64,000 bases of DNA from Mycolicibacterium sediminis (GCF_010731735.1 NZ_AP022588.1:3410001-3474000), one strand, 5' to 3'. Shown: positions 35,801 to 46,600, counted from the first letter of the stretch. Notes: generated by a model from the sequence alone, not told the origin. Numbers and translations: made by a program.

Positions 35801-38288
35801 TGAGGGCGTGGGTGAGCACGGGGTGCGGGCTGACCTCGACGAAGGTGTCGTGGTCGGCGGCGGCGGCCGCCACCGACTGCGAGAACCGCACCGGGTTGCG
35901 CAGGTTGGCCACCCAGTACGCCGCGTCGAACGCGGGAGCGGTGTCACCGCCGGTGGTGGAGAGCACCGGGATCCGCGGTGTGCGCGGCGCCAGATCTGCC
36001 AGGGCCGAACGCAATTCGGACAGGATCGGGTCGACCGTCGGATGGTGGGACGCGACGTCGACCTCGACCGACCGGGCCAGCCTGTTGCGGGCCTGCACGG
36101 CAGTGATGATCGCATCGATCTGGTCAGGCGGACCGGCGACGACGGTCTGGTTCGGTGCCGCGTAGACGGCGAGGGTCACGTCGGGACGGTCGGCGATCAG
36201 GTCCTCGGTGGCCTTCGCGTCGAGTTCCAGGAGCGCCATGGCGCCCTGGCCGGCCAGTCGCGCCATCAGCCGCGACCGGGTGGCGATCACCTTCAGGCCC
36301 TCGGCCGGGGTCAGCGCGCCCGCGGTGACCGCTGCGGCGACCTCGCCCATCGAGTGCCCGATGACGGCGTCGGGTTCGACGCCGTGGCTGCGCCACAGCG
36401 CCGTGAGCGCGAGCTGCATCCCGACCAGGACGGGCTGGATGCGGTCGATGCCGGTGACCTGCTCACCGTCGCGAAGCACCTGCTGCAGCGAGAAGCCGGT
36501 CTGCTCGACGAAGTCGGGTTCGAGGGCGGCGACGGCGTCGGCGAAGGCGGGCTCGTCGGCCAGGAGTTGACGACCCATGCCGGCCCACTGCGAGCCCTGA
36601 CCGGAGTACACGAAGACGGTGCGGTGCCGCTGGGCGCCGGTGTGGGCGGGCACGACCCCCGCGGCGGCCCGTCCGGCCGCCAGGGCCCGGAGCCCCTCGA
36701 CCGCCTGGGCGCGGTTCAGAGCGCTGACCGACGCCGTGACGCGTTGGCGCGGCCGGTGATGGGTCAGGGTGTGTGCGACGTCGGGCAGGGCGACGCGGCT
36801 GCCGTCGCCGTCGACCCAGTCGGCGAGCGCCGCGGCCGTCGACGCGAGGCGTTCGGTCGTCTTGGCCGACACGATCAGCGTGGAGACGCCGTCGGTCGGG
36901 GCACCCGCGGGCGCGGGGTCGGGTCCCTGCTCGACCACGATGTGCGCGTTGGTCCCCCCGAGGCCGAAGGACGACACCGCGGCGCGCCGGGGGCCGTCGG
37001 TCTCCGGCCAGTCGGTGAGTTGGGTCGGGACGAACAGACGTGTGGCCGACGCGTCGATGGACGGGTTCCACTCGGTGAAGTGGAGGTTCGGCGGGATCTT
37101 GCCGCGATTGACGGCCAGCACCGACTTGATGAAGCCCGCGATGCCCGCGGCCGCCTCGAGGTGGCCGAAGTTGGTCTTGACCGCGCCGAGGGCGCACGGT
37201 GCGTCGCCCGTGCCGTACATGCTTGCGAGGGCGTCGAACTCGATGGGATCCCCGAGCGAGGTGCCGGTGCCGTGCGTCTCGACCATGTGGACCGAGCGTG
37301 CGGCCACGTCCGAGGAGCCCAGCGCGCGGGTGATGACGTCCTCCTGCGCCCCGGCGTTGGGGGCGGTCAACCCGTTGGACCGGCCGTCCTGGTTCACGGC
37401 GGAGCCGCGCACCACGGCCAGCACCTGGTCGCCGTCGCGGATGGCGTCGGTCAGCCGCTTGAGCACCACCATGCCCGCGCCCTCACCGCGGACGAAGCCG
37501 TCGGCGCCCGCGTCGAAGGAGTGGCAGCGGCCGCGGGGTGAGAGCATGCCCCACTTGGACAGCGCGAGTTGGGTTTCGGGGCGGAGGATGAGGTTCACGC
37601 CACCGGCGAGGGCGACGTCGGATTCCCTCAACCGCAGGCTCTGGCAGGCGAGGTGCACCGACACCAGCGACGAGGAGCAGGCGGTGTCGACGGCGATGGC
37701 GGGTCCGCGCAGCCCGAGCAGGTAGGCGACACGACCCACCGCGACGCTGTGCGCGTTGCCCGTCGCGCTGTAGGCGTCGATCGTGTCGGGGTTGGCGGCC
37801 GAGACGCCCTGGTACTCCGTGTAGTACACCCCGACCATGACGGCCGCCCGCGTGCCGCTGATCTTCTCGGGCGCGATGCCGGCGTGCTCGAGGGCTTCGT
37901 ACGCCACCTCGAGGAGTACGCGCTGCTGTGGGTCCATCGCCTCGGCTTCGCGCGGCGAGATGCCGAAGAAGTCGGCGTCGAATCCCGCGACGTCGGGGAG
38001 GAAGCCGCCCCACTTCGACGACATCCGGCCCGGGGTCGCCGGGTCCGGGTCGTAGAACGCCTCCGCGTCCCAACGGTCGCCGGGGATCTCGCCGATCGCG
38101 TCGACGCCGTCGGCGAGGAGGTTCCAGTAGCCCTCCGGTCCGACTGCGCCACCGGGGAATCGGCAGCCGATGCCCACGACGGCCACCGGCTCCGCGGTGG
38201 CGATCCGCGACGCCTTGTCGAACCGATCGGCCAGCGTGGCCCGCTGATCGGCCGTCATGGCCGCGACTCTGTCGAACGTGGTGGTCAT
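32883..38288 (-). CDS. ppsD: Modular polyketide synthase KS-AT-DH-KR-ACP, PpsD-like
   Basis: This 1801-residue module has ketosynthase (about 34-455, C204), acyltransferase (about 557-870, S646, VASH at 745-748) and dehydratase (about 915-1190). The dehydratase has HxxxGxxxxP at 943-952 and DAALQ at 1106-1110, both intact. Ketoreductase follows (Rossmann motif TGGLGGLG near 1426-1433) and then carrier domain (S1723). There is no enoylreductase between dehydratase and ketoreductase. Its ends, MTADQRATLADRFD and the basic tail NRAHKRATARQRAA, and its DH region resemble PpsD, as I recall it. In M. tuberculosis PpsD uses methylmalonyl-CoA and needs Rv2953 as trans enoylreductase; no such gene is here. 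Confidence 0.85.
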   Translation of the reverse strand: MTTTFDRVAAMTADQRATLADRFDKASRIATAEPVAVVGIGCRFPGGAVGPEGYWNLLADGVDAIGEIPGDRWDAEAFYDPDPATPGRMSSKWGGFLPDVAGFDADFFGISPREAEAMDPQQRVLLEVAYEALEHAGIAPEKISGTRAAVMVGVYYTEYQGVSAANPDTIDAYSATGNAHSVAVGRVAYLLGLRGPAIAVDTACSSSLVSVHLACQSLRLRESDVALAGGVNLILRPETQLALSKWGMLSPRGRCHSFDAGADGFVRGEGAGMVVLKRLTDAIRDGDQVLAVVRGSAVNQDGRSNGLTAPNAGAQEDVITRALGSSDVAARSVHMVETHGTGTSLGDPIEFDALASMYGTGDAPCALGAVKTNFGHLEAAAGIAGFIKSVLAVNRGKIPPNLHFTEWNPSIDASATRLFVPTQLTDWPETDGPRRAAVSSFGLGGTNAHIVVEQGPDPAPAGAPTDGVSTLIVSAKTTERLASTAAALADWVDGDGSRVALPDVAHTLTHHRPRQRVTASVSALNRAQAVEGLRALAAGRAAAGVVPAHTGAQRHRTVFVYSGQGSQWAGMGRQLLADEPAFADAVAALEPDFVEQTGFSLQQVLRDGEQVTGIDRIQPVLVGMQLALTALWRSHGVEPDAVIGHSMGEVAAAVTAGALTPAEGLKVIATRSRLMARLAGQGAMALLELDAKATEDLIADRPDVTLAVYAAPNQTVVAGPPDQIDAIITAVQARNRLARSVEVDVASHHPTVDPILSELRSALADLAPRTPRIPVLSTTGGDTAPAFDAAYWVANLRNPVRFSQSVAAAAADHDTFVEVSPHPVLTHALTECLDAAPSRGDRLATGTLRRNEHDTLTFHAQLSLVAPPQRSDGAGADQPDGHFADVPPTPWQHRRYWLGSGSVDRTLAGSHPLLGRHVELPNGRDHLWQADVGTDVLGWLADHQVHGRPVLPAAGFAEMALAAGCEALAVEPVAITVERLDVEQMLPLDAETRVTTQLTRGADDTIRVEIHSRSARDNWTRHAVAHVSRTTAPPATAPVAPSDSGTEVPVSDFYTALRRTGAQHNRAFAALTRIVRTPGTSAEADIELPDEATASRGFRIHPVLLDAALQTLAAAMPTQSAADAAEATYLPVAFATMRVFGDPGRHARCRAELSSSDTDDGGKIGHLVIMDAEGTPTAEVTGVYLRLVERRTVPLPLSQKVFDTTWTPVDAVGDADAAPAGSWLLLSDGSDTAAADFATAFAGPRQRVITERLSDESAVIDAFARTAADPDLPPRGVVVFVGPSGTAASDAALDRIRGTISSIAATLRATVGGWHGASPRLWLATQRALVVADREEGDPAVAALTGLVRVIAYEHPDVHATLVDLDTGGPDAAAALTTELLTPGSDDVIAYRGGRRHVQRLSRAELGAVDGAGAHGVRAEGAYVLTGGLGGLGLVIARWLVDRGAGRVVLNGRSGPTDEQVELLAELQSRAQVVFVPGDIAAAGTAERLVEAAEQTGLALRGVMHAAAVLDDGLVTALNGPNLQRVWAPKATGALRLHEATASHALDWWIAFSSVASLFGSPGQAAYASANAWLDAFVAWRRANGLPATTINWGQWAEVGLAQALVFGALDPISPAEGLEAMDALVGADVGRVGVARLRLDRAAAAFPEIRDLGYFAGMVAELDSLDAGSDWAGAAALSDVDPSEVTAVVMTRLRERISAIMGYSDHSAVGEQQPLIELGMDSLMAVRIRNAARADFGVEPSVALLLQGATARDVAADLVGQLGLGAPEADERPNDLRNRAHKRATARQRAASRRKAGQHG

Positions 38289-41200
38289 CAGATACTGCCT
38301 CTACTGGTTGCCCCTGCGGATTCCACGCTGTCGAACAGCGCGTCCAGCACGCTGCCCTCGGTGTCCGCCAGAAGGTCGTCGTTGGGTGCCGAGAGCGGTG
38401 CCGCACCGGTGGGATCCTCGGCGGGGCGGTCGTCCGACTGTGGTTGCGGTGCCACGCGCTTCGCGAGATATGCCGCGAGCGCCGCGATCGTCGGGTGGTT
38501 CCACAGCATCGTGGCCGACAGCTCGATGCCCACCAGCCGTTCGGCGTCCCGCCGGACCGACATGGCCATGACGGAGTTGAGCCCCAGTTCGGCGAAGGGT
38601 CGGTCCACCTCGAGTTCGGCTTCGGGGAGCCGGAGTTCGTGCGCGAGCACCGTGCGCAACTCCACCTGCAGGTGGTCGCGCAGCTCGTCCGGCGACATCG
38701 CCGACCAGTCCCGTTCCGGCAGTGCCGCATCGCCGGAGGTGGCCGAATCGTCGTCCAGCATCGGGACCATGGCGGCTTGGGCCAGGTCGAGGCCGCTGAC
38801 GTACTCCCAGGCGGCGAAGGCCTCCGCCGGGTGCACCGGACGCGAGCCGACCCGCGCCAGTTCCGCGGCGACCAACTGGGCACCCTTGGCGAACCCGAGG
38901 TCCTGCCAGGCGACCCAGTCGAGGCTGACCGTGTGCCCGCCCAGGTGGTGCCGCGCCCGGGCGAGACAGTCCAGGTAGGCGTTCGCGGCGGCGTACGCGG
39001 CCTGGCCGGGCACGCCGAAGATCGCACCCGCGGACGCGGTGAAGTACAGGAAGTCGAGATCGGCGGGCGGGAACGCGTCGTGCAGCACCCGCGCGCCGGC
39101 GACCTTGGGCCACATCGTGGCTCGCACCCGTTCGTCGGTCGCCTCGGTGAGGAGCTGACTCTCGGTGACACCCGCGGCGTGGACGACGCCGCGGATCGGC
39201 GGCGCGCCTGCCGCGTCGCGCTGATCGAGCAGGGATCGGACCTCCTGCGCGGACCCGACGTCGAGCGTGACGGCGTCGACGGCGGCGCCCCGGCGTTCCA
39301 GGGCCCGGATGGCGGCGATGACGTCGCGCTGCGCGTCGGTGACGCCGTCGCCGTCCCACGTCCGACGCGGCGGCAGCGGCGTGCGACCGGCGAGGACCAG
39401 GCGTCGTGCACCGCGGTCGACGAGCCAGTCGGCGATGAGCAGGCCGAGCGCACCCATGCCGCCGGTGACGAGGTAGGACGCGTCGGGCCGGCACCGCAGT
39501 GGTTCGCGGACCGGATCGCCGGTCACCGGTGCGAGCGCGGGGGCGAACAGGGCGCCGTCGTGCGCCGCCAGAATGGACTTCGCGGCGACGGGCAGCAGCG
39601 CGGCCAGCGCGGCGGCGTGGTCGGCGACCTCCTGGTCGGCGGGCAGGTCGAGCAGACCACCCCAGAGTTCGGGTTGCTCGGCGCCGATGACTCCGGCCAG
39701 ACCCCACAGCGCGCTCTGGGGGAGGACGGCGTCGGACGGGGCCTCGCGGACGCCGCGCGTGAGGATCCACAGCGTGGCGGGCTGGTCGTCGGGCCGCCGT
39801 GCGAGGTTCCCGACGAGATCGGCGAGTTCCGTGGTCAGGCGCGTCGCGGCGTCGACGTCGGATTCGCCGACGGCCGAACCGGCCACGTAGACGACGTAGC
39901 GGGCGGTGCCGACGTCACCCGCGGCGAAGCCGGCGCGGACCAGTCCGTCTCCCAGTGCACCAGCGGCGGCGACGTCGCCCACGATGGCGACCGCGCCTGC
40001 CGCCTCCGCGGAGGCCTTGACGTCGGCCCCCGCCCACGGCTGCCAGTCGATGGCGTGCACCAGCGCGTGGGGGTCACCGCCGCCGGTGTCGGCCGTCGCG
40101 TCGATGCTCGCGTACCGCAGACCGCGCACGTCGATGCAGACGGCGCCCTCCGGCGTGCGCACGACGACGTCGACGATCAGTTCGTCGTCGCTTCTCGTGC
40201 GTCGGAGGACCTCGATCGAGGCCCGTGCCGTCAGGCGGTCGTCGTGAACAGCAAGCGATTCCAGGCCGGCCGGCGCCATCATCCGCGGATTCGCGGCGTC
40301 CGCGAGGCGGGCGACGCTGATCCCGGCGTCGAGCAGTGCGGCGGCCGACGCCTCGGGCAGCTCGACCTGGGCGCGTGCTCCGTCCGGGGTGGACTCGCAC
40401 GACGGTATCGACCACGGGAACGGGTGGCCTTCGACGTTCCACGTGCGCTGCAGTTCGGCGACCGACGCCGCGTCCCAGTTCGTGACGGCACCGGCGACGG
40501 CCCGATCGGTCGCGACCGCGGGCTCGTCGAGGGGTGGGGAGACACGGGCGCCGGCATGTCGGGTCCAGTGCTGAGAACCGGTGTCCGTCGCGGTCCGCGA
40601 CGACACGGTGACCGATTCGCCGTCGGCGACCACCTGAACGATCCGCGGCTGATCCAGGACGATCGGGTAGTCGAACCGCACGTCGGCGAGCGCGGGCGTC
40701 CCGGTCTCGCGCGCCGCGAGCGACAGCGTCTGCAGGAGAATGGATGCCGGTACCAGCTCGACACCGTGGACGCGGTGCCCACCGGGGTACGGCGTCGCGT
40801 CCGGGTGCAGCCTGGCCTGCCAGAGCAGCGTGGGGGAGGTGCCCGAGACGCTGAACCGTTCCCCCATCAGGGTTCCCGGTGCCGGTGCCCGGTTCGTCGC
40901 CAACGCCTGTCCCTCGGTGGTGATCCAGTGCGAGGTGTGGTGCCAGGGGGTGGTGGGTAGCTCGGGATGCGGCTCCGCCGGATGGGGCGGCGCAGGGACG
41001 GCGACCGAGTTGAGGTTCGTGTGGAACGTCACCGTCTCGTCGGCGTCGCGCAGCAGCGTGGGCAGGATGGCATGCGTGCCGTCGGCGAGGGTGTCGGCGA
41101 TGGCGTGGGTCAGCACCGGATGGGGGCTGATCTCCACGAACGAGCCGTGGTCCGACGCCGCCGCGGCGACGGCCTGCGTGAAGCGCACCGGGTTGCGCAG

Positions 41201-43630
41201 ATTCTGCGCCCAGTAGTCCGCATCGAACAGCGTGCCGGAGGAGTCGGCGACCGCGTCACCCGTCGTGACGTAGACGGGGACGGTCGGCGTCCGCGGCGCG
41301 AGACCGGCCAGCTGAGAACGCAATTCGGGCAGGATGGAGTCCACCGTGCGATGGTGCGAGGCGACGTCGACCTCGACGCGGCGGGCCAGCCTGTCCGCGG
41401 CGCTGACCACGTCGACCACCGCGTCCACCTGCTCCGGCGGTCCGGCGATCACGGTTTGGCGCGGTGACGCGTACACGGCCACCGAGACGCCGGGATGGTC
41501 GGCGATGAGCGCCGTCACGGACTCGGCGTCCATCTCCAGCAGTGCCATGGCACCCTGCCCGGACAGCCGTGCCATGAGACGTGAGCGGGTGGCGATGACC
41601 CGGAGTCCGTCGGCGGGGCTCAGCGCACCGGCGACCACGGATGCGGCGACCTCGCCCATCGAGTGGCCGATGACCGCGTCGGGTTCGACGCCGTAGGAAC
41701 GCCAGAGCGCGGCCAGCGCGAGTTGCACGCCCACCAGGACGGGTTGGATGCGGGCGATGCCCTGCAGCGGCGCGTCGGACTCGAGTGCCTCCCGCAGGGA
41801 GAACCCGACCTGGGTGACGAAGTCGGTGTCGAGTTCGGCGATCGCGGCCGCGAATGCCGGCTCGTCGGCGAGCAGTCGCCTGCCCATCCCGTGCCACTGC
41901 GAGCCCTGCCCGGAGAACACGAAGACCGTTCCGGGAGCGCGGGTTCGGTCCCGCAGCGAGGTCACGCCGTCGGCGGTCCCGCCGGCCGCCACGGCGCGCA
42001 GGCTCGCGACGGCTTGCCGGTGGTCGCGTGCGGTCACCGTGACGTACTTACCGTGCCGCGCCCGGTGGTGGTTGACGGTGTGGGCCACCTCCGACAGGGC
42101 GACGCCGCTGCCGGCGGTGGACATCCAGTCGGCCAGCGCCGCGGCCGAGGCCTCGACCCGAGCCGCGGTCTTGCCGGAGACGACGATGGTGCTGACGATG
42201 GGCTCGGGTTGCGGCGCAACGGGTTCGACCGTCGAGTGGGGCGCCTGCTCCACGACGAGGTGGGCATTGGTGCCGCTGACGCCGAACGACGAGACTCCCG
42301 CGCGACGCGGCCCGTCGTGAGCGGGCCACTCCATGCCGTCCGCGGCGATGGTGAACCGTGCCGCGCCCTCGCCCGCGCGCGGGGTGAGCTGCTCGAAGTT
42401 GAGGTGCCTGGGGATGTACCCGTTGTGCAGGCTGAGCACGGTCTTGATGAACCCGGCGACGCCGGCAGCCGACTCGAGGTGGCCGAGGTTGGTCTTGACC
42501 GAACCGAGGACGAGGGGTGCTGCGTCGCCACGGTCGGCGAACACCCCGCTGAGCGCGTCGAGTTCGATGGGATCGCCCAGCGCCGTTCCGGTGCCGTGCG
42601 CCTCGACGTAGTCGATGTCGGAGGGGGACAACCCGGAGGTGGCCAGCGCCTGGCGGATCAGCGCCTGCTGCGCGGGTCCGCTCGGCACGGTCTGGCCGCT
42701 GCTCGGTCCGTCCTGGTTGACCGCCGAGCCGCGGACGACGGCGAGCACGCGGTCACCGGCGGCGATGGCGTCGCCGAGCCGCTTCAGCACGACCACGCCG
42801 GCACCCTCGCTGCGCACGTACCCGTCGGCGTCGGCGTCGAACGACTTGCACTGGCCTCCGGGAGACAGCATTCCCCACTGCGAGCACGCAATGCTGTTGT
42901 CGGGAGTCAGGATCAGGTTGACGCCCGCGGCGAGAGCGGTGTCGCTCTCCCGCCTGCGCAGGCTCTCGCACGCGAGGTGAATCGAGACCAGCGACGAGGA
43001 GCAGGCGGTGTCCAGGACCATGGCGGGACCGTGCACGCCGAGGAAGTAGGCCAACCGGCCCGCCGCGAAGTTCGAGGCGTTGCCGAACGGGATGTGCGGA
43101 TCGATGTCCTGGGGCGCCAGCTTGTTGGCGAAGGTCAGGGAGTAGTCGTTGGTGGTCATGCCGACGTAGATGCCGGTGCGCGATCCACGCAGGGTGTCCG
43201 GGTTCAGCCCGGCGTCCTCGATGGCCTCCCACGCGACCTCGAGGAACAGCCGCTGCTGCGGGTCCATCGCCGCGGCCTCCCGGCGCGACAGCCCGAAGAA
43301 CTCGGCGTCGAACTCGGCCGGCTCCCACGAGGTCAGGAAGCCACCGTCCCGGGTGCAGATCGTGCCGGGGACGGAGCTGTCGGCGTTGAAGTACTCGTCG
43401 GCGTCCCAGCGCGACGCGGGGACGCGAACGACACCGCTCTCGCCGTTCTTCAACAGGTCCCAGTACCGGCCGGGCCCGTGGACCCCGCCGGGGAGTCGAC
43501 ATCCCAGGCCCACCACGGCGATCGGTTCGGTCTGGCCGTGTTCGGCGACCTCGAGACGCGCGGTCAGATCATCGATCGTGCGCAGTGCCTCGGTGATGAT
43601 CGCGCGGCGATCCTGTGACGGGGCCGTCAT
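38288..43630 (-). CDS. ppsB: Modular polyketide synthase KS-AT-(DH)-KR-ACP, PpsB-like
   Basis: This 1780-residue module has ketosynthase (about 35-465, C210), acyltransferase (about 567-880, S657, VASH at 756-759) and a dehydratase-like region (about 915-1180). Ketoreductase follows (TGGMGALG near 1380) and a carrier domain (S1686). In the dehydratase region HxxxGxxxxP is present at 952-961, but the second motif reads LLDAGIS where DxxxQ/H is expected, so it is probably inactive. The second half resembles PpsB as I recall it, and the tail DTEGSVLDALFD is also similar. The N-terminal docking part (DRRAIITEAL) may be nearer PpsC, so a recombined origin is possible. Start and stop overlap the neighbours by four bases and one base. 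Confidence 0.8.
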   Translation of the reverse strand: MTAPSQDRRAIITEALRTIDDLTARLEVAEHGQTEPIAVVGLGCRLPGGVHGPGRYWDLLKNGESGVVRVPASRWDADEYFNADSSVPGTICTRDGGFLTSWEPAEFDAEFFGLSRREAAAMDPQQRLFLEVAWEAIEDAGLNPDTLRGSRTGIYVGMTTNDYSLTFANKLAPQDIDPHIPFGNASNFAAGRLAYFLGVHGPAMVLDTACSSSLVSIHLACESLRRRESDTALAAGVNLILTPDNSIACSQWGMLSPGGQCKSFDADADGYVRSEGAGVVVLKRLGDAIAAGDRVLAVVRGSAVNQDGPSSGQTVPSGPAQQALIRQALATSGLSPSDIDYVEAHGTGTALGDPIELDALSGVFADRGDAAPLVLGSVKTNLGHLESAAGVAGFIKTVLSLHNGYIPRHLNFEQLTPRAGEGAARFTIAADGMEWPAHDGPRRAGVSSFGVSGTNAHLVVEQAPHSTVEPVAPQPEPIVSTIVVSGKTAARVEASAAALADWMSTAGSGVALSEVAHTVNHHRARHGKYVTVTARDHRQAVASLRAVAAGGTADGVTSLRDRTRAPGTVFVFSGQGSQWHGMGRRLLADEPAFAAAIAELDTDFVTQVGFSLREALESDAPLQGIARIQPVLVGVQLALAALWRSYGVEPDAVIGHSMGEVAASVVAGALSPADGLRVIATRSRLMARLSGQGAMALLEMDAESVTALIADHPGVSVAVYASPRQTVIAGPPEQVDAVVDVVSAADRLARRVEVDVASHHRTVDSILPELRSQLAGLAPRTPTVPVYVTTGDAVADSSGTLFDADYWAQNLRNPVRFTQAVAAAASDHGSFVEISPHPVLTHAIADTLADGTHAILPTLLRDADETVTFHTNLNSVAVPAPPHPAEPHPELPTTPWHHTSHWITTEGQALATNRAPAPGTLMGERFSVSGTSPTLLWQARLHPDATPYPGGHRVHGVELVPASILLQTLSLAARETGTPALADVRFDYPIVLDQPRIVQVVADGESVTVSSRTATDTGSQHWTRHAGARVSPPLDEPAVATDRAVAGAVTNWDAASVAELQRTWNVEGHPFPWSIPSCESTPDGARAQVELPEASAAALLDAGISVARLADAANPRMMAPAGLESLAVHDDRLTARASIEVLRRTRSDDELIVDVVVRTPEGAVCIDVRGLRYASIDATADTGGGDPHALVHAIDWQPWAGADVKASAEAAGAVAIVGDVAAAGALGDGLVRAGFAAGDVGTARYVVYVAGSAVGESDVDAATRLTTELADLVGNLARRPDDQPATLWILTRGVREAPSDAVLPQSALWGLAGVIGAEQPELWGGLLDLPADQEVADHAAALAALLPVAAKSILAAHDGALFAPALAPVTGDPVREPLRCRPDASYLVTGGMGALGLLIADWLVDRGARRLVLAGRTPLPPRRTWDGDGVTDAQRDVIAAIRALERRGAAVDAVTLDVGSAQEVRSLLDQRDAAGAPPIRGVVHAAGVTESQLLTEATDERVRATMWPKVAGARVLHDAFPPADLDFLYFTASAGAIFGVPGQAAYAAANAYLDCLARARHHLGGHTVSLDWVAWQDLGFAKGAQLVAAELARVGSRPVHPAEAFAAWEYVSGLDLAQAAMVPMLDDDSATSGDAALPERDWSAMSPDELRDHLQVELRTVLAHELRLPEAELEVDRPFAELGLNSVMAMSVRRDAERLVGIELSATMLWNHPTIAALAAYLAKRVAPQPQSDDRPAEDPTGAAPLSAPNDDLLADTEGSVLDALFDSVESAGATSRGSI

Positions 43631-46600
43631 CGAGAAGAGCCCAACCTTTCGGAGAGTAGCGCGAAGAGTTCGTCTTCGGACAGGTGGTCGTAGTCCCGGT
43701 CGTCGTCGCCGGCCGGGCCGGTCGTGTCGTCGCCGAATTCGGGCAGGGTGTCGGCGAGATGCCCGACGAGGGCCTCGACGGTGGGGTAGTCGAACACCAC
43801 CGACGCCGGCACCGAGATGCCCAGGCTCGTGGTGAGCGCCCGTTGCAGCGTGACGCTCATGAGGGAGTCCATGCCGAAGTGGAAGAACCCGGCCTTCGGA
43901 TCCAGCGAGTGCGGCGAATCAAGGCCCATCACCGTCGCGACGAGCGCGGTCACGTGCTGGGTCAGCAGCGCGCGCCTGCCCTCGGGCTCACGCTCCCGCA
44001 GCGACTGGCGGAAGTCGGTGCTGGGCACCGACACCGGACCGCCGCCACCGGACACGTCCGACACCGGGGCGTCCGCACCCGCGATCAGGTCGTCGATGAC
44101 GTGCAGCGACGCACGCGTGCGGTAGGCGGTCGCCAGCAGATCCCAGTCGGCCGCCACCACGCACGACCGCACCGCGGCCGTCGGAGCGGTGACCGTGCTC
44201 AGCGCCGCGATCGCGACGTCGTCGCTCATGGGGATGAGGCCGGACGCCACGGTCACGTTCAGTTCCTCCGGGCTCTGATGGTCGGCCAGCGACTTCCAGA
44301 AGCCCCAGTTGACCGTCGTCGCAGGAAGACCCGCGGCGCGGCGGGCGTAGGCGAACGTGTCCAGGTAGGTGGTGGTCGCCGCGTAGTGCGCGAGCCACCG
44401 GGAACCGAGCAGGCCCGAGATCGACGAGAACAGCACGAACCGCTGCACCGCATGCGACAGCGAGAGTTCGTGCAGGAGCGCCAGCACGTCGAGCTTCGGA
44501 CGGAACATCGCGGCGACGTGCTCGTCGGTCATGTCGGCCAGGGTGACCGGTCCGCCGCCGAACGCCGCGAGATAGATCCCACCGAGCGGCGGGAGGTCCG
44601 CGCCGAAGCGGTCGAACAGTGCCCGCATGTCGCCCTCGTCCGCGGCGTCCGCGGCGACGGTGATCAGCGTCGAGCCCTTCTCCGCCAGCGCCGCAGCCAG
44701 GTCGTCGAGTCGCTCCCCGGGATTGCGGGACACCGCGACGACGGTCGACGCCTTCATGTCGGCCAACTGCGCGATGAGGTATGGGCCGATGTTGCCGGTC
44801 GCCCCGATGACGAGGTGGCAGTGATCGCCGTCCAGGGGGATCGCGTCAGCCAGGTCGGGCGTGACACGACGCAGCCGCGGCACGTGCCGGGACCCGCCGC
44901 GATGGACGACCTGATCCTCTCCGTCGCTTCCGGTGGCCTCGGCCAGCACGATGCGCGCGATCTCCGGCGCCGAGGTGGTCGCCTCGACGTCGATGACGGC
45001 ACCCCAGATCTCGGGGTGCTCGAGGGCCAGCGTGCGGCCGAGGCCCCACAGCACCGCCTGCGCGGGGTTGGCGGCGTCGCCCTCGGCGATCGGTTGGGCA
45101 TCCCGGGTCAGCAGGAACAGCTTGGGCGGCAACATCAACCGTGTGATGGCCGTCGTCAGCGCCTTGGCCGAACCGAACAGGCGGTAGCCGGTCTCGGCGT
45201 CGAGGCCCGACGACGTGACGCCGGGCGCGTAGACCACGTGGCTGGTGCCGGCCAGGACGTCGACCAGGGTGGCCGGCTCGGCGTCCTCGAGAGCCGAGGG
45301 AGCCAGCGCGTTGACGTGGATCCGAGGGCCGAGCGCCGCGACGACCTCCGCCACCACGTCGTCGTCGCCGACGACTAGCCACGAGCCCACGGTCTGCGGC
45401 GCCGGCGTGGCCAGATCCTTCTGCGGCCAGGTCATCTCGCTGAACCACTCGGCGGGGACCCCGTCGGTGGCGGCGGCGGCGATGCGTCGTGGCGCGGCGA
45501 CGCTGATCCAGTGGCGGCCGTGATGCCACGGAGTGGTCGGCAACAGCGGATGCGGCTCCGGCGGGTGCGGTGCGGTGGGTGACAGGGGACTCACCGTCGC
45601 CACGCCGAGATGGAAGTTGAGTGTGTCGTCCCCATCGCGGCGCAGGGTGCCGATGCTCAGGTGCGGATCTGACTCGAGCGTCTCGGCGACGGCCGAGGCG
45701 AGAATCGGGTGCGCGCTGATCTCGACGAAGGTGCCGTGGTCGCGCGCTGCCGCCACGACCGCGTCGGCGAAGAGAACGGGCCGGCGCACGTTCGCCGCCC
45801 AGTACTCGGCGTCGTGCACCGGTGCGCCCATCGGGTCCTGCACCGTCGAGAAGAACGGGATGGCAGGCGAATTCGGGCTGAGGCCGGCCAGTTGCGTCCG
45901 CAGTTCCGGCAGTACCTCGTCCATCAGTGCGGTGTGGGAGGCGACCTCCATGTTGACGCGCCGAGCGAACCGGTTCTGCGCGCTCACCGCGGCGATCACC
46001 GCGTCCACCTGGTCGGGCAGGCCCGCGATCACGGTCTGGTTCGGCGCCAGGCGACCGGCGATGCTCACGTCGGCGAAGTCGGCGATCGCGACCTCGGTGG
46101 CGTCGGAGTCGAGCTTGAGCAGCGCCACCGCTCCCTGCCCGGCGAGCCGGGACATCAGCCGGGAGCGGTGCGCGACGACGGTCAGGCCGTCGGCCACGCT
46201 CAGTGCTCCGGACACCACGGCGGCGCTGACCTCGCCCACCGAATGGCCGATCACGGCGTCGGGATGCACGCCGTAGGAGCGCCACAGCGCGGTGAGCGCC
46301 AACTGCAGTCCGACGAGCACGGGCTGCACCCGTGCGTCGCCGCGGACTTCTTCGCCCTCACTGAGCACCTGATGCAGCGAGAACCCGACCCGCTCGACGA
46401 ACGTCGGCTCCAGCTCGGCGATCGCGGCGGCGAAGGCCGGCTCGTCCGCGAGGAGGCGGCGGCCCATCCCGGTCCAGTGCGAGCCCTGCCCGGAGTAGAC
46501 GAACACGGTCCCCGAGCGCGTCGGACCGGCGCCCGGTTCCACGACGGTGTCGGCCGGCTCGCCGGCGGCGAGCGCCCGCAGTCCCGCGAGAGCCTGATCC

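Noticed and set aside
34791..40960. Long plus-strand open frames (to 37541 and from 37928) across the PpsD- and PpsB-like genes
   Set aside because: GC-rich antisense shadows with low-complexity composition; the minus strand is clearly coding.
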